Below, piece after piece: positions 38,024-48,800 of a stretch of 64,000 bases of DNA. Made by a program: the position numbers and the translations under genes. The notes below the pieces were generated by a model. It ran no database searches, was not told the origin of the DNA, and saw nothing but the letters and a program-made list of their open reading frames with translations. How positions within the stretch are numbered: position 1 is the stretch's first letter; every line of letters starts with the position of its first letter. The DNA is from Gorsachius magnificus (taxonomy: Eukaryota; Chordata; Aves; Pelecaniformes; Ardeidae): contig CM067109.1 of NCBI GenBank assembly GCA_034008185.1, positions 36,426,885 to 36,490,884 of the forward strand. Direction: 5' to 3'.

Positions 38024-39195
38024 CACAGAATCATAGAATGGTTTGGGTTGGAAGAGACCTTCACCTATTATGTAGTCCAAACCCCCTTCCTGTGGGCAGG
38101 GACATCTTTCACTAGATCAGCTTGCTCAAAACCCCATCCAACCTGACCCTGAAAACTTCCAATGATGGGACATCCACAACTGCTCTGCACAACCTGTTCC
38201 AGTGTTAAAAAAACCCTTTATTTAAAACCAATGTCCCTTTCCGTCAAAAAGACCAAGAAAGGCCACAACGAGATCTTCCCAGAGCTTTCTCTTCTCTGGA
38301 CTGAACAATACCAACTGTCTCAGCCTTTCTTCAGAGGAGAGGTGTCCTAGCCCTCTGGCGATCTCCATAGCCCTCCTCTGGACCTGCTCTAAGAGGTCCA
38401 CGCCTGTCTCACACTGGGGACCCCAGAGCTGGATGCAGTACTCCATGTGGAGTTTCAGCAGAGCAGAGCAGAGGGAGAGAATTACCTCTCTTGACCTGCA
38501 GGCCATGCTTCTTTTTATGCAGTCCCAGGTATGTTTGGCTTTCTGGGCTGCAAGCATACATTGCTAGCTCATGTCCAATTTTTCATCCACCATTATCCCC
38601 AAGTCCTTCTCTGCCTCTTTTGCAGGGCTGCTCTCAATCTATTCATCACCCAGCCTGTATTTATACTGGGATTGCCCTGACCCAGGTGCAGGACCTTGCA
38701 CTTGGCCTTGTTGAACTTCATGCATTTAGTGGCTTGACAACTACAAGAGCCAGTTCCCTCAGGACCCTGGGTTGCTTTTCATTCAATCCCGTGGACTTAC
38801 CTATGTTCAGGTACTTCAGCTGGTCTTGAATCTGATCTTCATTCCCCCAGTCCCTGCCTTGATGTTCAAAAAAATGAAAGTTTGCTCTCCTAAAATTCAG
38901 GACTTTTCACCTTGCCCATATCCCTCAAGATTGTGAATTCCATAAAAGCATGATCATTGCAGCCCCAGCTGCCACCAATCTTGACAGCTGTAATTAGTTT
39001 GTCTGTGTTGGTAAGTAACATGTCTGGTAATACTTCTCCTCTGTTTGGTCTTTCTATCACCCGGATTAAGAAATTATCCTTGACACACTCTGGGGGTCTC
39101 CTGGGCTGCTTACAGCTTGCTATGCTGCTTTTCCAGCAGATGTCAGAGTGATTGAAGTCCCCCAGCAGGATCAGAGCCTTGTGCAGTCTTAAGGC
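38024..39195 (-). mobile_element. CR1 LINE with partial endonuclease, two internal deletions
   Basis: Minus-strand CR1 with its tail at 38024-38043. It is the only copy here that keeps endonuclease sequence: GDFNH is encoded at 39148-39162 and an NDH motif (SDH in the family) at 38950-38958, inside the open frame 38890-39354. After about 38880 the linker to the RT is deleted. A short RT N-terminal piece follows (DQIQDQLKYLNIGKSTG and PRVLRELALVVVKP) down to about 38722. A second deletion then joins directly to the late RT sequence [11 protein letters not shown], removing the whole catalytic core. The C-terminal part (38222-38557: SALLKLHMEYCIQLWGPQ) is broken. Upstream of about 39195 CR1 similarity stops. 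Confidence 0.85.
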
Positions 39196-41589
39196 AGGGC
39201 TGTTGCTCAGTCTGGGACAGCAAGCAATACCACTTATTAATCTCTCGCTCACATTCCCAGATACTGAGCTGCCTGACGAGCTCCTAGCGTAACACAGCAT
39301 CTTGTTTGAAGAGTTCTTCCAGCTGCGTCCACTTGCAGCTATGGCATCCACCACTAGGCATGGATGCTAGGGGGACTTCATCTGCTAGAGGGACTTCCAG
39401 GTGCTGGAGCAACAGCACCTGGCCTGGACAGATATTTCAGTTCTTGAGAGGTCTCTTTGGGTGGAGACATCAGCATAGGTGTAGTGCAGCTACTTCAGCC
39501 TTGCAGTCGCAGTGAGTGGAGAACATTTTCTTTCAGCAGGCAGACTCCTTGAAGGTTACAGAAAAAAAAAAAAAAAGCCCACTTATAAAATGGTAATTCT
39601 TTTGAAAGACATGGTCCTTCTAATCTGAATTTGAATTCTCAGTCTCTGGAGACCTCAAGCTTCTGGGTAGGCTTGCACAGCCACCAGCCAGCTGGGCTGA
39701 CTGTCAGGGCTGCAACATGAGCCTGCTGGTGAGCACAGCAGATAGCAGTCTGACAACTGGGAGAGTGCACTTCTTGCACTATTTCTCATGCTAGCACCCC
39801 TTTACCATATGGACAGTCCAACATTTCCAAATTCAGGAAGTTACTTTTTGCACTTTTGTTTCTGTTTTGCATTGTTTGACAAAGACAAATCCCAGTTGTC
39901 CAAAGAAATTAGAATCAGGTCTTCTGTGTGTTCTGTAAATTACACAGGACCAAGTGCTTTCATACAGAGACATACAAGAAGAACAAATTCATAGCTCTCT
40001 TCATTCTTCTGGCTTTGTGCATAATCATAGGTGTTCCAAACCTCTAGTAGGGTCTAGGGACTGCACTTTGCCCCAGAATCTTCTGCTCTACATTTTTTAG
40101 ATTTTTATTCATGTATTTAATTTTATAAATATTACTTTATTTTACAGGGAAATGAGAAGTCATGTGACAAATAAACTTCAGCAGATAGCAAGCAGCGGCA
40201 AAATCCCAGAAGTTTGAAACTTCTTATTAATGTATTTTTAAAACCTTTCTAAGGGAGAGTGGAAAAAAGAATTACAGCAAACTGTGGAACTCCAACTGTA
40301 ATTTTCTGAAGTTCCTTTCTTGTGGAAAGCTCCCCAGAATGTTGCTTTACAGACCAGGAATAACAAGGATGCAAGACATTAAGACCAGAGCCAAGAAACA
40401 AACCAAGAATGGACCACATGACGAGTTTCATTGAAGGACTAAAACACTGTCAAAGTCAGTGGTGGTCCTCTCCTTTGCACCACTCAATATCTAGTGTGAA
40501 GCAACATAAGTTTGATTATTCAGTACCTTTTCAGTATTTTCTTTTCTCTTTCCCCAAACAACATGTGCTTTGTGACATTTCGCTATGAAAGCAGTTTGTA
40601 GTAGCTTCACATATAATGTGACAACTGGCATCTTCTGACAGCTGTCATCTATTCATAGAAATAGGATGTAGAGCAGGAAAGCTCCAGCACTCATTGATGC
40701 TTTATGGCTTGTTTCTACCAGATACTCAGTAATGTGAGACCTACAGCATACAGTGATTTGGCTCAGGTCAGAAGCAGAAGGACTGGACGATATACCAAAA
40801 AAATTAAGGGGTTAACACATATCTGAAAGGTAGTTACATTGCAGTCTGGGAAAATGCTGGATTCAAAAGCTTTCTTTCTGAACTGTCTTAAGGTGATTCA
40901 GCTGCTTGGGTTTTGTTCTTTGGTTTAGAAGAAAAGAGAAAGCTGTGATCATCATCACAGCATAACCACAGAGCCTCACAGCTGTCCTGGGTTCAAAATA
41001 AAAGTTAAGACAAGGAGTGATCAGTTCTGCTACAAGGTGAATCAACCCACCTCAGTTCTGCCCTGACCCTTGGACCAGTTAGTCTTCTGGTAAAACAAAA
41101 AAACTTAGTACCTTACCTCTTTTTAAGATAGTTCACACACAGACTACTTACCCCAAGGAAAAAGAAAATGTCATTTTCATAAGCCATGAAGCAAGTTGCA
41201 TCTCTGGGCTCTAACCTCAACATGGGCTTAGTGCCTCATAGCCTAACTGATGTCAGACTTGCCAGGAACTAATCTGTTCCACATCCCTCTGTCTCTCCAC
41301 CTCTGTTGTTCCCAGTTGAGCAGAAGAGTTTGTTGCCACAAGTCAGAAATCCTTCAGAGACAGGTGTCATGAAGACAACAATCAAAAGGAAGCTGTCATC
41401 AGAAAAGGGTGCATAAAAGATGAATGCACCTGTGCATTGTGCATGAGATTCATTGGTGACATTATTTGGTTTGGCTAAATAGTTCAGACTTAGAGAAGAA
41501 CAGTTAACTTTCATGGAAAACCAGCTGTTTTCCAGGTACACTGACGTAAAGAGCATGATATTTAAGATCATCAAAAAAAGATGCGTGGG
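39196..41589. other. unique sequence, no gene seen
   Basis: The open frame that contains the endonuclease piece extends to 39354, but this extension has no CR1 similarity that I recognise. A poly-A run lies at about 39561-39575. No gene seen. Confidence 0.45.
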
Positions 41590-42041
41590 GTAAGGGAGTG
41601 AATGCAGGGAAAGCATTGGATGTCACTGACCTTGACTTTAGCAAGACTTTCAACATGTTTTCCCACAGCACCCTTATATCAAAGAGGGAACTTAATGGTC
41701 TAGACAGGCAGATTACTGCCTGGGTGGAATATTGAGTGGATCACTGGCTTCAAAATGTAGTGGCTGTTGTGTACTCTATTTGGACCTAGTGACAGATGGC
41801 TTTCCTCAGGTATTTCTCCTGGAGACTATGTGATATTTGATATTGTTACCAATGACCTGCATGAGGAGACAATGCATCTCAACACATCTGAGGATGACAC
41901 CAAATTGGGGGTGCAGTTAATCCATTTGAGGGAAATGTGTCATTCAGAGAGACCTAGACAAGCCAGAGAAATGGATTCTGCAAAAAGAAATGCAAAGATG
42001 TGCACCTGTGAAGAAGGCTTGTTCAGCCCGGAGAAAAAGAC
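41590..42041 (+). mobile_element. old CR1-like LINE, left part (interrupted)
   Basis: Decayed CR1: motif-A region (ALDVTDLDFSKTFNMFSHS) from about 41597, a degenerate palm, then after an internal deletion the late segment [10 protein letters not shown]. Here it is interrupted by a younger CR1, and its reading resumes at 42961. The left end is approximate. Confidence 0.78.
42035..42041. repeat. target-site duplication, left copy
   Basis: AAAAGAC, repeated at 42954-42960 on the other side of the inserted CR1. Removing the insertion and one copy makes the older CR1 reading continuous. Confidence 0.85.
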
Positions 42042-42953
42042 CCCCCTGGACGAGGGGACAGAGTGTACCATCAGCAAGTTCGCTGATGACACAAAACTGG
42101 GAGGAGTGGCTGATATGCCAGAAGGCTGTGCTGCCATTCAGTGGGACCTGGACAGGCTGGAGAGTTGGGCGGAGAGGAACATGATGAAGTTCAACAAGGG
42201 CAAGTGTCGAGCGTTGCACCTGGGGATGTCGAACCCCATGCACCAGTACAGGCTGGGGGCTGACCTGCTGGAAAGCAGCTCTGCTGAGGGGGACCTGGGA
42301 GCCCTGGTGGATGACAAGCTGACTATGAGCCAGCAGTGTGCCCTTGTTGCCAAGAAGGCCAATGGTATCCTGGGGTGCATTAAGAGGAGTGTGGCCAGCA
42401 GGTCGAGGGAGGTTCTCCTCCCCCTCTACTCTGCCCTGGTGAGACCCCACCTGGAGTACTGTGCCCAGTTCTGGGCTCCCTGGTTCAAGAAAGATGAGGA
42501 ACTCCTAGAGAGTCCAGAGGAGGGCAACAAGGATGATGAGGGGACTGGAGCATCTCCCCTGTGACGAAAGGCTGAGAGAGCTGGACTTGTTCAGCCTGAA
42601 GAAGAGAAGACTGAGAGGGGACCTCATCAACACATACAAATATCTTAAGGATGGATTTCACGAGAATGGAGCCAGACCCTTCTCAGAGGTGTTCAGCAAC
42701 AGGACAAGGGGCAATGGGCACAAACTGAAGCATAAGAGGTTTCAGTTGAATATGTGGAAGAATTTCTTCATTTTGAGGGTGACAGAGCACTGGAACAGGC
42801 TGCCCAGGGGGGTTATGGAGTCTCCTTCTCTGGAGATATTCAAAGCCCACCTGTCCTGTGCAACATGCTCTAGGTGAACCTGCTTTAGCAGGAGGGTTGG
42901 ACTAGATGATCTCCCGAGGTCCCTTCCAACCCTTGCCATTCTGTGATTCTGTG
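42042..42953 (+). mobile_element. younger CR1 LINE nested in older CR1
   Basis: A 912-bp 5'-truncated CR1 of a different subfamily from 150-2106. It starts with CCCCCTGGACGAGGGGAC and carries an intact FADD at 42079-42090 and [18 protein letters not shown] in the frame that ends at 42564. After a frameshift near 42505-42530 it continues in 42533-42877 ([20 protein letters not shown]). It ends with GCCATTCTGTGATTCTGTG at 42953. It is flanked by a perfect 7-bp duplication. Confidence 0.93.
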
Positions 42954-42960
42954 AAAAGAC
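42954..42960. repeat. target-site duplication, right copy
   Basis: AAAAGAC, the second copy of 42035-42041. Confidence 0.85.
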
Positions 42961-43210
42961 AGCATTGTAGGGACCTAATAGTTGTCTTACAGTACCTACA
43001 AGGTCATAAAGAAGACATAGCAAGACTCTTCACAGTGCTGCATGGAAGAAGAATCAGAGACAGTGGTCAAAACCAAAATCAGTGGGGGTTCAGACGGATA
43101 TAAGGAAAAAATTGGAAGAGTTTTCCTAGAGGAACTGTGCCATCTTCATCCTTGGAGGGTTACAAGATCTTTTTGGATAAAGCCCCATGCAACTCTTCCA
43201 CACTTCATAG
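42961..43210 (+). mobile_element. old CR1-like LINE, right part (interrupted)
   Basis: Continues the older CR1: RDLIVVLQYLQGHKEDIARL, then FTVLHGRRIRDSG (open frame 42906-43103), then a degenerate stretch near 43150-43200. The 3' tail is not recognisable. Its first codons fit directly onto the LFSPEKK segment before the insertion. Confidence 0.75.
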
Positions 43211-43548
43211 AAAGATCTTCCCTGAAGAGAGCTGTCATAGTGCTTTTGTAAATTTGGTCCCTGTTGAGGTACAGATGTAGAAATTTAGATACCTCAGTTT
43301 GGATATAACATGGAACCAGATTGAGGGGAGCTGTATGCATCCTCTGACAGCCACCTGCTCCACTCTTCTGTCCCAAAGGGACCAACTCATTCTGACACAA
43401 ACTGGAACATGCTTGTCTTACTGGTATACAAACAGATCTAACTAACAGATTTAGCTACATGAAAGTAAGCTACATTGAACGACTAAGGATACTTTCCCCA
43501 AAATGTTTGGCTTTTTCTTTTTAAAAATTTTGGTCTAATAACAAAGTA
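43211..43548. other. unassigned sequence
   Basis: No gene or repeat recognised between two CR1 copies. Confidence 0.4.
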
Positions 43549-43952
43549 AAGACATGGTCCAGAGAAGGGCCACAAAAGTGACCAGAGGGATGGAAAACCT
43601 CTCCTATATGAAGTACTTAAATACTTGAAGGAAGCTTATATGAAAGATGAGGACAGAATTTTTAATAGGGCCTGAAGCAATAGGACAGGGGGTAATGGTT
43701 TTAATCTAAAAGAGGGTAGATTCAGACTAGATAGAAGGAAGAAATTATTTATGATGAGGGTGGTGAAACACTGGAACAGGTTGCCCAGTGAGGTAGTAGA
43801 TCCCCCATCCCTGGAAACATTCAAGGTCAGATTGGACAGGGCTCTGAGCAACCTGATCTGGTTGAAGATTTCCTTGCTCATTGCTGGGGGGGAAGTTGGG
43901 CTAAATGACCTGTAAAAGTCCCTTCCAGCCCAAACCATTCTATGATTCTATG
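43549..43952 (+). mobile_element. CR1 LINE, short 5'-truncated copy
   Basis: Begins with the late RT segment (ACATGGTCCAGAGAAGGGCC) and has a small deletion near 43612. It continues through the C-terminal coding region and 3' UTR to CATTCTATGATTCTATGA at 43952. It resembles the subfamily at 8434-9444. Confidence 0.92.
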
Positions 43953-45332
43953 ACTACAATATTGCAGGGAAACATGTTTAATGTTTGTTACCATGAAAAC
44001 ATCACCATGAACAGAAGATATGTTTTCAGGTTACTTTTCCATAGCTTTTCAGCCTCAAAAAATTACCAATAATAAGGGTGGGCTTGAGCATAGAATCAAA
44101 ATTTCCAGCACAAACTGTCTTGAATGTACTAGAAGAATTTCAGGATGTTCCTGGCGATGTGAAACAATTTAAAAGCATGCAAATATACTTGTCAACAATG
44201 GTAGCCTCTTTTCTCTTCTAGGACCTTTAGCCTTATGTGAATTAATCATGCTGTGTTGCTTTAAGTTATTTAATTTTATAGTCTTTCAAGAAGACTAGAA
44301 ATAATAAACAACTTGTGACAATCACTGTTCACTGTACAGACATGGTCTGTTTCCAAACCATGTCGGAAGATGTACACGAGAACGTGAAGATTTTGAAAGG
44401 TTAAAAACCATTTACCTGACCAACTGTTAATAGACATACAAAAACAAGAAGGAAAAAATGCATATCAAAAGAAAACAAATCCAGCAGTTGAGAGAAGGAC
44501 TGGCAACATTAACTTAATTAGATCAGAGTTTCTTTACGTTTCTTTACGGTCAAGGGCACCTTCAGAATAAAAGCTCTGTGAACACCTTACATCCGTACCT
44601 ATTGAAACATAATGCTGCTACAGGCTATAGATAAAAGACCCTTTTATTTCCTTTGAGCAGCACCAGTCAACCCCACAACAGCAGTATTGACATCTCAGCT
44701 GCTGCCCAGAAGCAGTAAGTGGATGGCTTGGTGATTCTCTTCTATTCTTCCCTTCTCTTCTGAGATCCTTGGCTCCTTGGCAGATATATCCCAACTGAGA
44801 AGGATTTGCAGGCACTCACTGAAACAAAAGTATGTTACCCATGATTAGCAAGGAAATGGAGCCAACACAGTGATGAGTTTCCTCTCTGAGCACCATGAAA
44901 GGAGAATAATTTGCTTCAGTGTGGAACAGTGAAACTTTAATTTCCAAATACTGGAAGAAAGCAGGGCCTGGTGTCTCACTGCAGACAGTGTTTCTTTATG
45001 AGGAGTTGGGCTGATAGCAGAGTATGTATGAATGAGGAAATAACAGGGCAGCAGCTAGTTCCTCTTGGAACTATTCACCATGTAGTGACCAGCCAAACAG
45101 CAGCTAACTAAATAAGGGACAGGTTTAGGTGCCTGGGCATTTGTCACAGCACAAAAAATAAACATCATATAGTTCTTGTTGCTCAGTCACATAGTCTGTT
45201 CAGCTGGCACTGTAGCATGGAGTAAATTCCTATGGGACTTCCACAGAGGTTTGGGTTTTTTTTCTTTCCAATTCCAGATGTTTTGTATTTTATGGCTATT
45301 AATGGCTTGACCTTTTCTCACTCCTTTCTCCA
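43953..45332. other. unique sequence, no gene seen
   Basis: No gene, RNA or repeat recognised. Confidence 0.45.
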
Positions 45333-45809
45333 TCATCTCTTTAGACTGAGCTCATTGCGGAAAGTTAGAGAGTTGTGATACTCTGCCAGTCCCATATTTT
45401 TGGGTTGATGTGTCAATATCTCCTCTGCCCTGGTGCCTGAGATAATTTTATTCAAGTCCTTGTGAGCTGCCACAGCATAGTAAATGCATCTTGCCAGCTC
45501 CCTCGCCACCATCTTTCTCACAGCAAATCTTGAACAACTAAATAAGCAAATAAAACCATTTTCTGTCCAAGCCGCTGAAACTATGAGCTGTCCACCTGCC
45601 CCTTTTTACCCCTTGTCCTATTTCAGTAAATCATATCTCATATGTAGTCTGCTACACTTGAGCCAGTAGTATGCTTTGTTGTGATTTGCCCTTCTTGTTT
45701 CATTGGGCAAGATTCCCTTAGCAATTTTCTTCTGTGACTCCTCCATCCATGCCTTAGAGTACAAGTTGAGGGACTCCACGCTACGCTGAATGGTAGGATG
45801 CCAGGACAT
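45333..45809 (-). other. coding-like segment of unknown nature
   Basis: Two minus-strand open segments, 45618-45809 and 45333-45521, lie in the same frame and are separated by about 32 codons with stops at 45618-45620 and just beyond. The conceptual peptides (for example SKAWMEESQKKIAKGI and AVAAHKDLNKIISGTRAEEI) have a composition that looks more protein-like than their neighbours. I do not recognise a family. It may be a decayed retrocopy, an old transposon or chance. Confidence 0.2.
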
Positions 45810-48800
45810 GCTTTTCTAGCTCCTTTACATGTCACACAAACAGCACAAACCCACAAAGACTTTGCCACTGTAGAAACAGTGAATTGTACTAAAAAAAAAA
45901 GGTATTCTTCATCTACGGTAATAATAGCAAGTTCTCTGTTTCCACTATACTTAACACAAGAGGCTAAAATAAGTCCATAAAAAACAAGTGGGGAATGTAA
46001 ACAGAAAAAAATACAAATGTAATTTTCCTGTTACAAAAGAATGAGAGTGGTCAGAAGGGCAGTGGCTTGGGTGAATCCGTTCACAGTTTTGAGCGTGATT
46101 ACTCTTCCAGCATGCTTCTGTTAAACTTGCTTCAGTCCTGAAAGATTTCAAGATAGTTTCCAACGAACAACAACATGAAAAAAAGCATGTAGAGTGCTTG
46201 GATACAATTTCAGTTCAGAAATAAGTGTGCTTTTTTTTTTTCCTTTCAGGCAGACTTCACTACTTCTCTCAAGTGGCCGAAGCATTTCAACACAACAGTT
46301 CAAATGTTCTTTCTCTTCCAGGGAACTGGCCACTGCAACCAACTACACTTCAACTCATTCACATAAATACCCAGAAACAACAAAGGAATGACCAGACGGG
46401 CTTCAGATAACAAGTCTCTTTGCAAAAGAGCCAACACAGAAACTTGCACCAGCCCCCCTGATTATAGCAACATCACCCTATCACAACACCCTCAAAGGAA
46501 AAGCCTTTGCAGCTATGTTGAATATTCCTGAAATCTGAAAGCCAGCACATTCTCAGACCCAGGGAAGAGAAAAAAATCCTTATATGCTTGCTCGTAGCTA
46601 GACTTTCAGAGAACCATCATAGCCATTTCAATTTTGCATCTGCAAAAGTGCTAAAATAATGATCACTTACTTTTAAACAGCTTTGGTGGGGTTTTGCATT
46701 GATATAATGACTGAAATGTCTCATAAACATGATTTATCCCAGCATTAGACCATAATCATTTATTCTGATTTCTTTTATTTATCTAATTGTCTGATGCAAG
46801 TTTCCATCTGTATGTTCCAAAACAGGCATATGCAAATAGGAAAAGAATGTCAAATGACTCCCTGCCTCCCACCACTCCCCTCCCCCTCATCTTTTTGTGA
46901 GGGGAGTAATATTATGACTAGCCTTTTAACTTGTTCTGCTTTTTTTCTGTTCCAGTGCCCAGGGATTGGAAATCTGTCCTATTCCATATGAACCCAGCCA
47001 TGAGAGAAATGTTGGGAACTTCATGATTCAGTAGGTTTGAATGGTTTCGGTCACTTTCTGGTGAATCGGGATTGTTTTCAGAGCATCTTGATTCTCCTTC
47101 TGTCTTTTCTGCTGGTAATGTTTTACGCTACTCAACCCATCAGTGGATTGTAAAGGAACTGCAAATAGGACTTTTTCTGGTCTGGGATGCCTTTGACAAA
47201 GGTACATCATGCACATGCAATGCAACTGCTGAATCTTCCCCACAATTAGAACTTCCGTTTTTATTAACTTTCCCCAAACTAGTCTTCATAAGAACTAGTA
47301 ATAGGATGTCAGAAATTATATATCAATTGTTCTGATGGGTTTCAAGAGTAAATCAGGGGGGCTTTTAATTGTCACCTTATATTTAGTTAATGGAAAAATC
47401 TTCCCATCCTCCCACATGTCAGTCAGACATGTGTTTCTAATTCTGTTTTCTCGTAAGGAAGATTTGCAGCACAATATAACAGGAATTAATTTTTTTTGTT
47501 GCACCACTTTCTGCATGGAAAGATAATGTATTGCTATTTAAGATGTTTTGTTGCTATCTTTTAAAATGCGGCAAACATTGCTAAGTGTTTATGTTTTACA
47601 GGCTTTGCTCATTTTTTAACTTCTCTTTTTAAGATCATCATTAAGCTTATATAGGCAATACAAAAACAAGCACACCAACAAGGTAATGGACTTTTTTTTT
47701 TCCTTGGCAACTGATGGATCACAGATGAAATATTTTGGCATGATTTCACAGCCAAACAGAAGGACAATCACTTCCAAATATGTTATGTGAACAATAATTG
47801 AACAAGAAATGTGCTGGAGTGAAGCTGCATAGGCATCTTATTTCAAGCTGTCCATTGTGTTAGAAGTGCTAGACTGGCTCTTATTAGCTTGAAAAGCAGT
47901 GGGTGTGTTAAAAATAAGTTTCTGGAGAAAGATTCTTTCTGCAGCCTTGGGAGGAGACATCATCACTCTGCAGTCAGAGGTTGTGTCCTACCCATTGTGC
48001 ACAGAGCTCGTCAAAGGCATTACGGCAGCTTCACCATTCCTTGACACACAGTGTGAACAGAATGGGCAAGGCACTAAAAGGTTCTTCTCGTTCCCTTCCA
48101 GGAGAAGGCAGCTAAGATGCAGATGCTTATTTGTTTATAGTATTCAGAAAGGGTCTGTCTTTTTCTTGGATGATTCTGGTCTTACCAACATAGCTTCCTG
48201 CTATTGCCTCATTCAAGAAAAAATGAAACTTGAGAACAGCCTTTCTGTCTCTAACCAAACACCCATTTGCCACAACCTGTTGTATAAACTGGCCACATCA
48301 GAGGGTTTACAAAACCAAGGTACGTGCAGCATCATCCTCCCCTCTCAGATACAGTTTCCATCTTCAACAGTCCCAAACCACTGACCTTCAGTGTTACAGG
48401 GCCTGCTGCAGACCTTTTTCCCAGGAGAAACCTACCTCTGCCAAGAAACAGAGGCAGCTTCCTGTTTGCTATTCCTCTCATGTACACAGCAGTTCTTTGC
48501 ATGACCATTTGAGGAAGAGCTCTGCTTTACATAATTATCCATACTGATGTATAAATGGGGCATATTTGCATCTGATTGAGCTTATTTGCATCTGAATATA
48601 TGTGTCTGTGACAAAAGTCCTTGTCTAGCCACACCACTTTTCTTGGCACGGCTACAACAGGAGAAGGATGAACAATAAGTTTGCTCTCAGAGAAGCAGAG
48701 ACCCTGTTGGTTTTAAATATAGGTGTCCAAATATATAAAAATATTTTGTGCTGTCTTCCATTAGGAACATGCTGACACATTGTAAATATCTGAAGCTGAT

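Noticed and set aside
39196..39540. Extension of the CR1 endonuclease frame to a full ORF2 N-terminus
   Set aside because: The frame stays open to 39354 but the encoded sequence upstream of about 39195 no longer looks like the CR1 endonuclease.
47899..48547. Plus-strand frames of 161 and 105 codons
   Set aside because: They overlap each other in different frames, have no domain, and no neighbouring exon-like structure was seen.
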